Assembly: GCA_029260615.1 (NCBI GenBank)
Contig: JAJDCX010000089.1
Location: forward strand, 1 to 52,177
Reading direction: 5' to 3'
Length of the DNA: 52,177 nucleotides
DNA from: Phycisphaeraceae bacterium
Lineage (GTDB): Bacteria; Planctomycetota; Phycisphaerae; Phycisphaerales; Phycisphaeraceae
Below the pieces are notes generated by a model. It saw only the letters and a list, made by a program, of their open reading frames with translations. It was not told where the DNA came from and did no database searches. The first letter of the stretch is position 1. Each line of letters starts with the position of its first letter. Positions 41,308 to 50,723 of the stretch are shown piece after piece. The translations under genes and the position numbers were made by a program.

Positions 41308-42414
41308 TTATATGGATTGTGGCTGGGGGCAGGTTGTTGCCTGATTTTCCTGTGCTTCCTGGGGTAGTGCCGCGTCTCCGCCGACGCCCGGGCCGTCCTG
41401 GCTGTAGAACTTGTCGAGTACGGCTTTCCAAGCGGGCAGGCCCAGCACGGAGATGAAGGATTGTTTGACTTCATCACAAAGCGGGTGGTGTCGGCTAAAA
41501 CGTATCCCGAATTTGCGCATCAGGCGGGACGCCAGATGTTCGCCGTGCAGTGCAACGGAGAGCTGGAAGTGATCGAGCAGCACATCACGTTGTTGAAAGA
41601 TCGTCGGGGGTGTGGCGGCGGCTTGGGTGTCCCCTACGAGCAGGGCGCGGGCTTGGGTGAAGACCCAGGGGTTGCCGATGCAGCCGCGTGCGACACTGAC
41701 GAAGTCGACGCCGGTTTGGTCGATCATCTTGAAGATGTCGGATGCCTGCCAGATATCGCCGGACCCGCCGATGGTGAATCTGTCGCCCCCCCCACTACTA
41801 CCGGTCCCCCCATACTGGTCGGTCAGGGTGCGGAGGAACGACCAGTTGGATGGGCCCAAATACTTCTGCTCCACGCTGCGCCCGTGTACCACCGCGCCGG
41901 CATAGCCCAGGTCGATTGTAGCTTGGAAGATCGTGTGGAAGTTGGCCAAGGCCTGGGGGGAGTCGTCGCTGCCTCGGCGGAGTTTGACAGTGCAGGGGAC
42001 ATCCGTGCCGACCGCCTGGATCACGGCATCGAGGATCGCCACCGCCTCATTGGGGACCGACATCAGGTGCCCGCCGCGGGACTTTTTCTTGATCTTCTTT
42101 ACCGGGCAGGCCAGGTTGACGTCGATCACGTCGTAGCCCATGCCGACCAGGATCTTCGCCCCGGCGGCGATGTCCGCGGGGTGTGAGCCCATTAGCTGGC
42201 CGGCGATCGGGTGGTCGCCGTCATCCAGTTCGGCGGACTTAAGCCCCCTGCCGCCCTGGATCAGGAACTGGTCCAGCAGGGCCTCGGTGACGCAGTACGG
42301 GCAGCCGTGACGCCGGGCTACCAGCCGCATAGCGGTGTCGGAATAGCCCGCCAGCCCGGCCTGGAAAAAGGGTGCGTCGAGTTGCAGTTTGCCCAGTCTT
42401 ACCATGGGCGTCAT
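41308..42414 (-). CDS. tRNA-dihydrouridine synthase
   Basis: A 368-residue FMN enzyme that reduces uridines in the tRNA D-loop. TIM-barrel signatures: APFFQAGLAGYSDTAMRLVARRHG, GQLMGSHP, YDVIDVNLACPVKKI with the catalytic Cys103, KLRRGSDDS, VVHGRSVEQKYLG, SGDIW and ARGCIGNPWVFTQA. It resembles DusB most. Odd feature: before the FMN-phosphate motif there is a Gly/Ser-rich insertion YGGTGSSGGGD (about 211-221) coded by C-runs (around 41785-41813). The ATG at 42414 or the one three codons later (42405) could be the start; neither has a strong ribosome binding site. The C-terminal 30 residues are disordered. It is divergent from the lipoprotein gene at 42463. Confidence 0.93.
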   Translation of the reverse strand: MTPMVRLGKLQLDAPFFQAGLAGYSDTAMRLVARRHGCPYCVTEALLDQFLIQGGRGLKSAELDDGDHPIAGQLMGSHPADIAAGAKILVGMGYDVIDVNLACPVKKIKKKSRGGHLMSVPNEAVAILDAVIQAVGTDVPCTVKLRRGSDDSPQALANFHTIFQATIDLGYAGAVVHGRSVEQKYLGPSNWSFLRTLTDQYGGTGSSGGGDRFTIGGSGDIWQASDIFKMIDQTGVDFVSVARGCIGNPWVFTQARALLVGDTQAAATPPTIFQQRDVLLDHFQLSVALHGEHLASRLMRKFGIRFSRHHPLCDEVKQSFISVLGLPAWKAVLDKFYSQDGPGVGGDAALPQEAQENQATTCPQPQSI

Positions 42415-42462
42415 TATAGGCCCACGCCCGCCACGGGTTTCACAAGGCAAGGAGCCAATCGG

Positions 42463-42939
42463 ATGAATGTTTCGCTTTTGAATTACAGGGGCTTTTTGGG
42501 TGTTCTGCTGATCGCGGTGGGGATGCTTGGCCTGACAGGCTGCCAGCAGGACCTGCCGGTGTTGGACGAGCCCACCGCCTCGGCGCTGTCTGCCCTACGC
42601 TACCCCGGAAAATCAGAGTACGGCCCGGACCTGGACATCGTCGTCGTCCGAAAAGGTTCGCAGATCAGCCTGACCAACCGCACCGCACGTGGCTACGAAG
42701 GCATGCAGATCTGGCTGAACCAGCAGTACGTCCAGCAGGCCGATGCGATCGTCATCGGCAGCAACCCGGGCATCCATCTGGCGACCCTCATCAACCGCCA
42801 CCGTGAACCTTTCCCAACCGGGACGTTCCTCCAGCCCGACCTGGCCCGGGCGGTCATCTCCGTGGAGTTATACGATCCTGTGGGTAACGTCCGCTATCGC
42901 CTGACGGTCCAGCCCGATAACGACGCGCTTCGATTGTGA
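42463..42939 (+). CDS. Lipoprotein of unknown function
   Basis: A 158-residue protein. AAGGAG eight bases upstream fixes the ATG at 42463, although the frame is open much further back through the dus promoter. A lipoprotein signal ([20 protein letters not shown], lipobox LTGC) leads to a small beta-rich domain (about 50-158) with [37 protein letters not shown] and [21 protein letters not shown]. The domain may be a carbohydrate- or protein-binding sandwich, but I recognise no family. It is followed by pgi after about 95 bases. Confidence 0.78.
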   Translation: MNVSLLNYRGFLGVLLIAVGMLGLTGCQQDLPVLDEPTASALSALRYPGKSEYGPDLDIVVVRKGSQISLTNRTARGYEGMQIWLNQQYVQQADAIVIGSNPGIHLATLINRHREPFPTGTFLQPDLARAVISVELYDPVGNVRYRLTVQPDNDALRL

Positions 42940-43033
42940 GTCAAATCGGACCGATGTTGCTTGGATAGCTGATGCACAAGCACCCCTGGTTCATCCAGGG
43001 ACATCGTCCCGAAAACTCGCCCGGAGCCCAGCC

Positions 43034-44677
43034 ATGAGCGCAGCCCTGCAGCACTACGACGCCATCCCATTCCCCAGTAAGAATGAGCAAACCATGGACG
43101 GACAGATACTTTGGAAGCGTTACCAAGACCACCTGTGCAAGTGCCCAGGGCTTGGGATCAGCCTGGACATCTCACGGATCACGTTTGGGACCGACTTCTT
43201 CGGCACGATGAAGCCGGCGATGGATAAGGCCTACGACGCGATGGCTCGCCTGGAGTCCGGCGAGGTCGCCAACCCAGACGAGGGGCGGATGGTCGGGCAC
43301 TACTGGCTGCGTTCGCCCGGGCTTGCGCCGACTGATGAGATCGCCAATGCGATCCGTACCAGCCTCAAGGACATCGCCGAGTTTGCCAAGGCGGTGCATG
43401 CTAAAGAGATCACCCCGCCGGATGCGGGTAAGTTCACCGAGCTGTTGCTGATCGGCATCGGTGGTTCGGCGCTTGGCCCGCAACTGGTGGCCGACTGCCT
43501 GGGCACGAAGCGCGACAAACTGAAAGTTCACTTCATCGACAACACCGATCCCGACGGTGTCGAGCGCGTGCTTACCGGGTTGGGCGCACGGATGAAGTCC
43601 ACACTGGCGGTGGTCATCTCCAAGTCCGGCGGAACCCCCGAGCCCCGCAACGGGATGCTGCTGGCACAGGCTGCTTTTGCCGCCAAGGGGTTGAGCTTTG
43701 CCAAGCAGGCCGTGGCCGTGACGGGTGACGGGTCGAACCTCGACAAGATCGCCGAGAAAGAAGGCTGGATCAAGCGGTTTGCGATGTGGGACTGGGTCGG
43801 TGGCCGGACCAGCGTGATGTCGGCGGTGGGACTGCTGCCCGCGGCGTTGCAGGGCTTGGATATCCAGGCTTTCCTCGATGGTGCTGAGAAGATGGACACG
43901 CTCACCCGTGTTAACAAGACCGCCAAGAACCCCGCCGCGTTGCTCGCGTTGATGTGGCACCACGCCACCAAGGGCAGAGGCGAAAAGGACATGGTGGTGC
44001 TGCCCTACAAGGACCGCCTGCTGCTGCTGTCGCGCTACCTCCAACAACTGGTCATGGAAAGCCTGGGCAAAGAACAAGACCTTGACGGCAAGACCGTTAA
44101 CCAGGGCATCGCTGTCTACGGCAACAAGGGTTCGACCGACCAGCACGCCTACGTCCAGCAACTCCGCGACGGGCTGAACAACTTCTTCGCCAACTTCATT
44201 GTCGTGCTGCAAGACACCGCACGCCCCGGGCGGACTGAACCGCTTGAGGTCGAAGATGGCGTGACCCCCGGCGACTACCTCAACGGCTTCTGGCAGGGCA
44301 CGCGCACGGCGTTGTTCGAGTCAGGCCGTGATTCGATCACCATCACCGCAGACAAACTCGACGCCCGCACCTTGGGCGCATTCATCGCGCTCTATGAAAG
44401 AGCGGTGGGTTTCTACGCGACACTGGTGAACATCAACGCCTACCACCAGCCCGGCGTCGAGGCCGGGAAGAAGGCCGCCGCCGCCGTACTGGATATCCAG
44501 CACAAGGCGGTGGCACACCTTAAGAGCCAGCCCGGCCAGGCGTCGGACCCAGGCGAGATCGCCCAGGCGATCGGTGATCCCGAGCAGGCCGAATCGATCC
44601 ACCACATCCTCGAACACCTCGCATCTAACAAACGGGGTATCACCCGGGCACGTGGGAAGTTTAAGGCTACAGCCTAA
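43034..44677 (+). CDS. pgi: Glucose-6-phosphate isomerase
   Basis: A 547-residue cytoplasmic enzyme interconverting glucose-6-phosphate and fructose-6-phosphate. The two SIS domains are clear: [20 protein letters not shown] and [20 protein letters not shown] in the first, [21 protein letters not shown] in the second; the catalytic base region [19 protein letters not shown] and the C-terminal [19 protein letters not shown] are present. GGAG seven bases before the ATG supports the start. The sequence belongs to the divergent bacterial Pgi group rather than the E. coli type. The gene ends at a strong bidirectional terminator shared with hisB. Confidence 0.96.
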   Translation: MSAALQHYDAIPFPSKNEQTMDGQILWKRYQDHLCKCPGLGISLDISRITFGTDFFGTMKPAMDKAYDAMARLESGEVANPDEGRMVGHYWLRSPGLAPTDEIANAIRTSLKDIAEFAKAVHAKEITPPDAGKFTELLLIGIGGSALGPQLVADCLGTKRDKLKVHFIDNTDPDGVERVLTGLGARMKSTLAVVISKSGGTPEPRNGMLLAQAAFAAKGLSFAKQAVAVTGDGSNLDKIAEKEGWIKRFAMWDWVGGRTSVMSAVGLLPAALQGLDIQAFLDGAEKMDTLTRVNKTAKNPAALLALMWHHATKGRGEKDMVVLPYKDRLLLLSRYLQQLVMESLGKEQDLDGKTVNQGIAVYGNKGSTDQHAYVQQLRDGLNNFFANFIVVLQDTARPGRTEPLEVEDGVTPGDYLNGFWQGTRTALFESGRDSITITADKLDARTLGAFIALYERAVGFYATLVNINAYHQPGVEAGKKAAAAVLDIQHKAVAHLKSQPGQASDPGEIAQAIGDPEQAESIHHILEHLASNKRGITRARGKFKATA

Positions 44678-44710
44678 AACCTTTCGTGTCTTTGTAAATA
44701 AGAAAAAGCA

Positions 44711-44748
44711 CAAAGGCCCACGTTCTAAGAACGTGGGCCTATTTTTCA
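44711..44748. terminator. Bidirectional intrinsic terminator between pgi and hisB
   Basis: AGGCCCACGTTC (44714-44725) pairs perfectly with GAACGTGGGCCT (44729-44740) around a three-base loop, followed by ATTTTTC on the plus strand. On the minus strand the same stem is followed by TTGTGCTTTTTC, so it can end both convergent transcripts. Confidence 0.92.
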
Positions 44749-44800
44749 ATTTCATATTAAACGATTAAACGGACCCGCGTGACAAACGTCACCTCGGGAG

Positions 44801-45397
44801 CTACAGCGAACCCTTCGTGCTGGGGACGTCGTCGCCGGTGACGTTGACCGCTACCCGAAGTGCCCGGCCAAAGGCCTTGAAGATCGCCTCGGCGATGTGG
44901 TGATCGTTCTCGCCACGGGGGGCTTCGATGTGGCAGTTGAATTTACCCGCGTTGACCACGGCATTAAAGAACTCACGGACGAGCTGGTTGTCGAACGAGC
45001 CTATCTTTCCGAAGGAGTCTTTGAAGGCCACATCAAAGACCAGCGCAGCACGGCCGGACAGGTCGATGCTGACCCGTGCTAGTGCCTCGTCCATCGGGAC
45101 GGAAGCGAAGCCGTAGCGTTCGATACCCTTCTTGTCGCCGAGCGCCTGCTCTAATACCTGGCCCAGGACGATGCCGACGTCTTCGACGGTGTGATGGTCA
45201 TCGATGTGTGTGTCGCCGGTCGCGGAGACGTTCAGGCCGAACTTCCCGTGACGCGCGACGTGGTCGAGCATGTGGTCGAAGAACCCGACGCCGGTCTTAT
45301 TTGAGTAGTCGCCTGTCTTTGCGGGGTCCAGGTTCAACTCGACGGTGATGTCGGTCTCGTTGGTCTTGCGTGTGATGGATGCGGTGCGTGTTGGCAT
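44801..45397 (-). CDS. hisB: Imidazoleglycerol-phosphate dehydratase
   Basis: A 198-residue monofunctional enzyme of histidine biosynthesis (converts imidazole glycerol phosphate to imidazole acetol phosphate). Manganese-binding histidine clusters are clear: [31 protein letters not shown] and [15 protein letters not shown], plus [10 protein letters not shown] and [11 protein letters not shown]. There is no fused phosphatase domain, as in most bacteria outside enterics. It follows hisC by 53 bases; the next enzyme product in the pathway is transaminated by HisC, so the pair is a functional module. The GTAAATCCGGG repeat lies in the gap. Confidence 0.97.
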   Translation of the reverse strand: MPTRTASITRKTNETDITVELNLDPAKTGDYSNKTGVGFFDHMLDHVARHGKFGLNVSATGDTHIDDHHTVEDVGIVLGQVLEQALGDKKGIERYGFASVPMDEALARVSIDLSGRAALVFDVAFKDSFGKIGSFDNQLVREFFNAVVNAGKFNCHIEAPRGENDHHIAEAIFKAFGRALRVAVNVTGDDVPSTKGSL

Positions 45398-45400
45398 GGG

Positions 45401-45432
45401 GTAAATCCGGGAGCAGGGGTAAACCGGGGGGC
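45401..45432 (+). repeat. C/G-rich short repeat, related to the C5GGATT family
   Basis: GTAAATCCGGGAGCAGGG followed by GTAAACCGGGGGG in the hisC-hisB gap. Confidence 0.45.
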
Positions 45433-45450
45433 CGGAGGCTCATTATCGTG

Positions 45451-46554
45451 TCAGGTTCGGGCGGTGAGTACGCTTAGCAGGGTGTCATTTTGATCGGGGG
45501 TCCCGATGGTGATCCGAAGCTTGTCGCGGAGACGGTCCTGATCGAAGTATCGCACGAATACCCCCTGGGCCTTGAGTGATTCATAGATAGCCTGGGCGTT
45601 GGGGCCCTTCTTAGGTGGCTGGGAGAGGATAAAGTTGCTGTCGCTGGGCCAGACCCACCAGCCAAGCCTTGCCAGCTCATCGCCGACACGTCTGCGCTCA
45701 TCGACGACTTTGCTGCAGGATTCACGGGCCGCATCCCGGCTATTCAGGGCGGCGACGGCGGCGGCCTGGCTCAGCGCATCGGTGTTGTAGCTGTCGCGGG
45801 CCTTGTCGAGCGCCGCGATCAAGTCACGGTGACCCAGCCCGTACCCAAACCGTAGCCCGGCAAGGGAGTAACCTTTGCTCAGTGTTCTAAGCAGCAAGAC
45901 ATTGTCCATCGCGTCTTCGCCACGGATCAGCTCAAGGGCGTCGTCCCGTGCAAAGTCTACATAAGCCTCGTCTACCAGCAGTACGCCGTTGAACTCTGTA
46001 GCGATCTCTCGAAGCCGGTCGCGTGATTCGTATCGGCCAGAGGGTGCGTGGGGACTGACCACCAGTGCCAACCGACAGCCGGCATTGTTGAGCCGACCCG
46101 CGAAGTCCAGGGGGATCGACCAATCTTCTTCTAATGGCACACGGACAATCGGGGTGTCGTGTATCCGGGCCAATACGTCGTACAGCGAATAGGTCGGCCA
46201 TGTCTCTCCAATCCCCCCCGCTACATCGCCCCCGCCCCCGGATTCCTCGCTCCCCGTCGGGTCGCAGAACACGGTCATCGCCAGGCGTAACAACTCGTCC
46301 CCCCCGTTGGTCGCGATGACTTGGTCGGGGTCAAGGTCGTGCATCTCGGCAGCGGTGAGGCGAAACCGGTTTGCAGTCGGCGAGGGGTAGCGGCGTAAAG
46401 CATCCGCACCGACACCCACTACCGCCTCCAACACCGCCGGGGCCGGGGGGTAGGGATTTTCGTTTGTGTTGAGCTTTACGATCTTGGAGTCCTGCGGCTG
46501 TTCACCGGGGACGTAAGGGCTCAAGCTTCGGATATTGTCTCGTTCGTAGGCCAT
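45451..46554 (-). CDS. hisC: Histidinol-phosphate aminotransferase
   Basis: A 367-residue fold-type I PLP enzyme. Family features: KLNTNENPYPP (27-37), the VLLVDEAYVDFA aspartate and tyrosine, PLP lysine Lys227 in RTLSKGYSLAGLRFGYG, and the late RDKLRITIGT with the arginine that binds the carboxylate or phosphate. The stretch SPHAPSG replaces the more usual NPNNPTG. An unusual Gly-rich insertion (about 100-117, SEESGGGGDVAGGIG) sits where most HisC have a short turn; its DNA contains GGAATCCGGGGGC, the same 13-mer found in the intergenic repeat at 49604. It is the first gene of hisC-hisB. The leader upstream is AT-rich. Confidence 0.95.
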   Translation of the reverse strand: MAYERDNIRSLSPYVPGEQPQDSKIVKLNTNENPYPPAPAVLEAVVGVGADALRRYPSPTANRFRLTAAEMHDLDPDQVIATNGGDELLRLAMTVFCDPTGSEESGGGGDVAGGIGETWPTYSLYDVLARIHDTPIVRVPLEEDWSIPLDFAGRLNNAGCRLALVVSPHAPSGRYESRDRLREIATEFNGVLLVDEAYVDFARDDALELIRGEDAMDNVLLLRTLSKGYSLAGLRFGYGLGHRDLIAALDKARDSYNTDALSQAAAVAALNSRDAARESCSKVVDERRRVGDELARLGWWVWPSDSNFILSQPPKKGPNAQAIYESLKAQGVFVRYFDQDRLRDKLRITIGTPDQNDTLLSVLTART

Positions 46555-46827
46555 GAATCCCCTATCGTCGCCGCAGGGGCATCGCTGGTCAATCCGCCAA
46601 GGGATCAGGACGGTATGGCTATCGCCCTATTTTCATCTTGAGGAAATCACCTGTTATAAGATAAAATTTAGCCTAAATATTATTTTATATGGAAGGGGGG
46701 GGGGTATTTATTTGTAGAAGGGAGATGCCCAAATACATGAGGCGTTCTAACTTAGGGACTGGTGATACTCTGTGGGATACTTGAGCAGACCTGTGCCGCT
46801 AGGACTGATCGCGTAAACTGTGGACCT

Positions 46828-48402
46828 ATGACGCTCAAGGCCGGCTGGATATACATGGCGGTGGTGGTGACCGCCCTGCCGATCACGGGTTGGCCCGGTG
46901 GTGTTGGCCGTGGTATCCCCGGGCCGTCTGTGGCATGGGCCGATACGCAGGGCGACGTGATGGACGCGGCTGTTCTTCTTATGTCGCAGAGCACGATCGT
47001 CGATCGGCGCGGCAGACATAACCTGCTTCTCAAAGCCATCCGCCACATGGGCGATCCTGCAACTAAGCCTTTATTTGAATCGCTGGCCAGCGCTACGCAC
47101 CCGGGGTTAAAGATCCACGGTATCCTCGGCCTGGCTGAACTTAGCGAAGACAAGCGGGTGGACCTCGCGTTGATCGCTCAGATCGACGACCCCATGGTGC
47201 AGAGCACGGTCATCACCGCGGCGATGGATGGGGAGCTACTTGACCACGAACAAGCGGTGCAACTGCTCGCGTGGGACGGGTTGGCGGATGAGGTCAAAAC
47301 CCTGGTCGCTGTCCGCCTGATCGAGGCGGGTGATTTTAGTGATACTACCGCACTGAGTCATGCGCTATCTAATTCCAAGAAACTCGGCGGCGGCGCGCTG
47401 GCGGCCCTGCTGCTGGTGCAGTTGGACGACCCTGCCGGGCTGGACCATCTTCGCTCGGTGGTGGATGTGTCCGACGATTCACAGCGAGACACTGTCCGCG
47501 TGATGCTCTTGCAAACAGCATTGAAACACGGGTTCAATCGGGTCTCCCCCTGGGCTTTAGAAGTCGCCAATGAGCCCGGTGCCGATCCGGTGCTTGGGCT
47601 GTTGGCCTTGCGTACCGCGTTGCGTTTCGGTGAGCCCGGCGCGGTGGATCTCTGGCAAACGTTTTACGACAAAGCAAAAGATTCCCCCGCCGGCCGTGTC
47701 CGTCTGACGCTCACGCTCTTGCACCTCTCGCCTTGGTTGGGCCCGGACCTGTTTGAAGTTATCAAGGGGGATTCCGATCCGATGCTCCAGGCGATCGGCG
47801 AGACCGGTTGGCATATCGCCTCGGGTTCTTCCCAGGTCGCAGACGCGGTGGCGGGACTGTTTGAGTTTGGCCACCCGATGATTAACGCCTGGGCTTTGGC
47901 GTTCGCGGGGGATCACGCCGAGGACTTTGACGCACAGGTTATCCTCCTTGGGCTGGTACTTGCTTACGAACACAGCCCCCAACGCGGCAAGGCCCGGCGT
48001 CTGGATGAGGCGGTGCAGGCGGTCCAGATTCTCTACGAGCGAAACCCCGACGCCGCGGTGAAACTGCTACGCCCGATACTTTCTGACCCCTCGACCGACA
48101 AGCTGCTGACTCAGGCGGTTCTGCTGGGTCTGATCCGCACACGGGCTGTCGATGCGGTGGATGTGGTGCAGGGGATGGAAAAACAACTCAACAGCAACGA
48201 CGCCAAAGGGCTGGCATTGCTGCTGCTGGCACGGACGGATAAGCCGATGGATGCCCAGCAGATGGACGAGCTGGCGCTGCACGCATGTGGCGGGGGCCGG
48301 CTTGAAGATTCGCTGCGTGTCCAGGCGGCATGGCATTACCTCAAACGCACCGGTGCCGCCGACCAGGCGATCGCCCGGGTGCTTGGAAACACGACCCCAT
48401 GA
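46828..48402 (+). CDS. Exported HEAT-like alpha-helical repeat protein
   Basis: A 524-residue protein with an N-terminal signal (about 1-36, MTLKAGWIYMAVVVTALPI...SVAWADT) and then an all-helical solenoid of HEAT-like repeats, e.g. MGDPATKPLFESLASATHPGL, LALIAQIDDPMVQSTVITAA and LLQTALKHGFNRVSPWALEV. No catalytic motif is seen. Such proteins are usually scaffolds. The start is uncertain: the ATG at 46828 is preceded by no clear ribosome binding site, but the frame upstream is unlikely to be coding. Its stop overlaps the start of the DegT aminotransferase gene (ATGA), so the two are translationally coupled although one product is exported and the other cytoplasmic. Confidence 0.75.
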   Translation: MTLKAGWIYMAVVVTALPITGWPGGVGRGIPGPSVAWADTQGDVMDAAVLLMSQSTIVDRRGRHNLLLKAIRHMGDPATKPLFESLASATHPGLKIHGILGLAELSEDKRVDLALIAQIDDPMVQSTVITAAMDGELLDHEQAVQLLAWDGLADEVKTLVAVRLIEAGDFSDTTALSHALSNSKKLGGGALAALLLVQLDDPAGLDHLRSVVDVSDDSQRDTVRVMLLQTALKHGFNRVSPWALEVANEPGADPVLGLLALRTALRFGEPGAVDLWQTFYDKAKDSPAGRVRLTLTLLHLSPWLGPDLFEVIKGDSDPMLQAIGETGWHIASGSSQVADAVAGLFEFGHPMINAWALAFAGDHAEDFDAQVILLGLVLAYEHSPQRGKARRLDEAVQAVQILYERNPDAAVKLLRPILSDPSTDKLLTQAVLLGLIRTRAVDAVDVVQGMEKQLNSNDAKGLALLLLARTDKPMDAQQMDELALHACGGGRLEDSLRVQAAWHYLKRTGAADQAIARVLGNTTP

Positions 48403-49568
48403 GTGAAATCCCCCTGAGCCAACCCGACATCAACGAGTCGGACATCCTGGCTGTTACATCCGTGATGCGATCCGGCCGACTGAGTATCGGCCCAAGGCAG
48501 GACCTCTTCGAGCAGATGGTCGCTGAACGCTGCAGCAGAACCCAGGGTGTGGCCGTGTCGTCGGGCACGGCGGGTCTGCACATGGTCCTTGAGGCGTTGG
48601 GCATCGGCCCCGGCGACGAGGTCATCACCACACCGTTCAGCTTCGTCGCAAGTGCCAACTGCATCCTCATGGCAGGCGCCAAGCCCGTCTTTGTGGACAT
48701 CGACCCTGCTAGCCTGAACCTCGATCCTGCCAGGCTCGAAGCCGCGATCACCGACAAAACCAAGGCGATCCTCGCCGTCGAAATCTTCGGCAACCCCAAG
48801 CACATGGATCGCATCGCACAGATCGCAGGTGCCCACGAAATCATCCTGATCGAAGATGCCTGCGAAGGACTGGGCGGGGTCCACATGGGCAAACCCGTCG
48901 GCTCCTTCGGACGGGCCGCGGTCTTTGGGTTCTACCCCAACAAGCAGATCACCACCGGCGAGGGCGGGATGATCGTCACCGATGACGACCGTCTGGCTGA
49001 CCTCTGCCGATCCATGCGTAACCAGGGCCGACCCGTCGATGCCCACAAGGGTGACGCCAACAAATCCGGGGCATGGCTCGCGCATGAACGCATGGGCTAC
49101 AACTACCGGATGTCCGAGATCACCGCGGCGCTGGGCTGTTCTCAGATGGAAAGGTTGGACACGTTTCTATCGGCACGCCGCAACGTCGCCGGCATGTACA
49201 TGCGCCGCCTCATGGACTTCGACGACCTGATCCTCCCCAACGTCCAGCCGGGCACGGAAGAGGACATGTCTTGGTTCGTCTTCGTGGTCCGTCTCTCTGA
49301 CCAGTACGCCCACGTCGAACGCGACCGCATCATCACCGGCATGCGACGCCACGAGGTCGGGGCCTCCAACTACTTCCCCTGCATCCACCTCCAGCCCTTC
49401 TACCGCGAGATGCTCGGCCACAAAAAGGGCGACTTCCCCGTCAGTGAATCCATCAGCGAGCGCACCATCGCGCTGCCCTTCTTCAACCGCATGGACGAAA
49501 CCCAGGTCGAGTTGGTCTGCCACACGCTGAAAGTTATGATCCAGAGAGAGCAGTTGCTCAAACGTTGA
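48399..49568 (+). CDS. DegT/DnrJ/EryC1/StrS-family sugar aminotransferase
   Basis: A 389-residue PLP enzyme that aminates NDP-keto-sugars, as used for surface glycans. The ATG at 48399 overlaps the preceding stop by four bases. Family pattern: PLSQPDINESDILAVTSVMRSGRLSIG, VSSGTAGLHMVLEALGIGPGDEVITTPFSFVASAN, EDACEGLGG (aspartate contact), PLP lysine Lys182 in FGFYPNKQITTGEGG, and the late ERMGYNYRMSEITAALG and VGASNYFPCIHLQPFYRE. The mature fold is a homodimer. No other nucleotide-sugar genes are adjacent, so the product sugar is unknown; the likely use is in the cell envelope. Confidence 0.93.
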   Translation: MSEIPLSQPDINESDILAVTSVMRSGRLSIGPRQDLFEQMVAERCSRTQGVAVSSGTAGLHMVLEALGIGPGDEVITTPFSFVASANCILMAGAKPVFVDIDPASLNLDPARLEAAITDKTKAILAVEIFGNPKHMDRIAQIAGAHEIILIEDACEGLGGVHMGKPVGSFGRAAVFGFYPNKQITTGEGGMIVTDDDRLADLCRSMRNQGRPVDAHKGDANKSGAWLAHERMGYNYRMSEITAALGCSQMERLDTFLSARRNVAGMYMRRLMDFDDLILPNVQPGTEEDMSWFVFVVRLSDQYAHVERDRIITGMRRHEVGASNYFPCIHLQPFYREMLGHKKGDFPVSESISERTIALPFFNRMDETQVELVCHTLKVMIQREQLLKR

Positions 49569-49581
49569 ACGGAAAAGCGGG

Positions 49582-49618
49582 CCCGGGATACCGGGGGTGC
49601 CGGGGGAATCCGGGGGCA
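49582..49618 (+). repeat. Tandem repeat of about 10 bp, CCGGGGG type
   Basis: CCCGGGATA, CCGGGGGTG, CCGGGGGAAT, CCGGGGGCAAG directly after the DegT stop. This is the reverse complement orientation of the C5GGATT units after gatA and pntB. Confidence 0.65.
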
Positions 49619-49662
49619 AGCCCGCGACAGAACAATGGCCATTATGTTATTGGGGGTCTTGT

Positions 49663-50649
49663 ATGCATGACGACGACCAGACATTTTCCTGCCCACACTG
49701 CGACCGCCGGTTTCTCTATAAGCCGGAACTCGAAGGCAAGCGAATCCGCTGCAAGTGTGGCGAAAAGTTTACCGTCGAAGCGCCGTTGATAGAGGAGCCC
49801 GACTCCTACAGTCTGGGCGATAATCCAGAAGATGAAGACGACGGCCCGGACCTGATGGCCCTGCTAAGCTCGGCTGGCGGTGATGCGGCACCTGTGTCGG
49901 CACCCGCTGCATCGGGCAAGTTCTGCCCGTCCTGCGGGTCTGCTGTCGGCGATACTGCGGCCCTGTGTATTCAGTGTGGCACCAACCTCAAGTCGGGAAA
50001 GAAGTCTGGGAAGACTTCGGTCGTGCCGGGTTGGGCGTCATCGCATGAGAACACATCCAGCGCCGTCCGTGTCAAGATCGTTGGTGCCGGGCTGGGGTTG
50101 CACGGCCTGGGGTACCTGGCGTTGATGCTGGGGCTGACCTTGGCGGCGATCGGAGGGGGGATGCTTGCCGGCGGTAATTCAACGGGTGAGACGTTGACAC
50201 TCATCGGCGGGGTTGCCATGATTGGTGGGATACCGCTGCTGGTGATCGGGCCGTTCCTTGGCCTGGCGGCACCCGCCGAAGCGGGTCGGGGGCTGCTGAT
50301 CGCATCAATCGCCTGCTATCTTGGCGGGACAGCGTTTATCATTGCCATCGCCATGGGGGCGGTCCCCGAGTTTTTAAGTGCCCTTGGAAACGCACCGTTC
50401 CTCATCGGAGCAGGTTGCTTCCTGGGATTCCTGCAGAAGCTCTCGGTTTATCTCGATGACGACAGCCTCTACACGCGGACCGAGTTCTTATTAAAGACCT
50501 TCTTCCTGATCGTCGTCCTGACATTCCTGATGTTCATCCCACTGCTGGGTTGCCTTGCGGTGATGGCCGCGATGGTGGCTCAAATCGTCTTCGCGTTCGC
50601 CTACGCAGGGACCGTCTGCCAGGCTGCGTTGTCTGCACTAAGAACGTAA
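49663..50649 (+). CDS. Double zinc-ribbon membrane protein, function unknown
   Basis: A 328-residue protein: an N-terminal MJ0042-like zinc ribbon CPHC...CKCG (Cys11, 14, 30, 32) for which the text reads FSCPHCDRRFLYKPELEGK, an acidic linker, a second ribbon CPSCGSAVGDTAALCIQCG (about 88-106), and four or five membrane helices from about 140 to 325 (GLGYLALMLGLTLAAIGGG, LIGGVAMIGGIPLLVIGPF, FLIVVLTFLMFIPLLGCLAVMAAMVA). This architecture is widespread in Planctomycetota, often for proteins of unknown role. It follows the DegT gene by about 95 bases, across a tandem repeat, so may be independent. Confidence 0.78.
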   Translation: MHDDDQTFSCPHCDRRFLYKPELEGKRIRCKCGEKFTVEAPLIEEPDSYSLGDNPEDEDDGPDLMALLSSAGGDAAPVSAPAASGKFCPSCGSAVGDTAALCIQCGTNLKSGKKSGKTSVVPGWASSHENTSSAVRVKIVGAGLGLHGLGYLALMLGLTLAAIGGGMLAGGNSTGETLTLIGGVAMIGGIPLLVIGPFLGLAAPAEAGRGLLIASIACYLGGTAFIIAIAMGAVPEFLSALGNAPFLIGAGCFLGFLQKLSVYLDDDSLYTRTEFLLKTFFLIVVLTFLMFIPLLGCLAVMAAMVAQIVFAFAYAGTVCQAALSALRT

Positions 50650-50723
50650 GCCGGCCAAAGAAATGATCCAGGTGTGGTGTGTACCCTCTCTGCAGCCTCC
50701 GTGCTGTGGCGGTTCAACCACGC

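Noticed and set aside
42984..43000. Hairpin CCCTGG-TTCAT-CCAGGG before pgi as a terminator
   Set aside because: No T tract follows on either strand; it may be only a leader hairpin.
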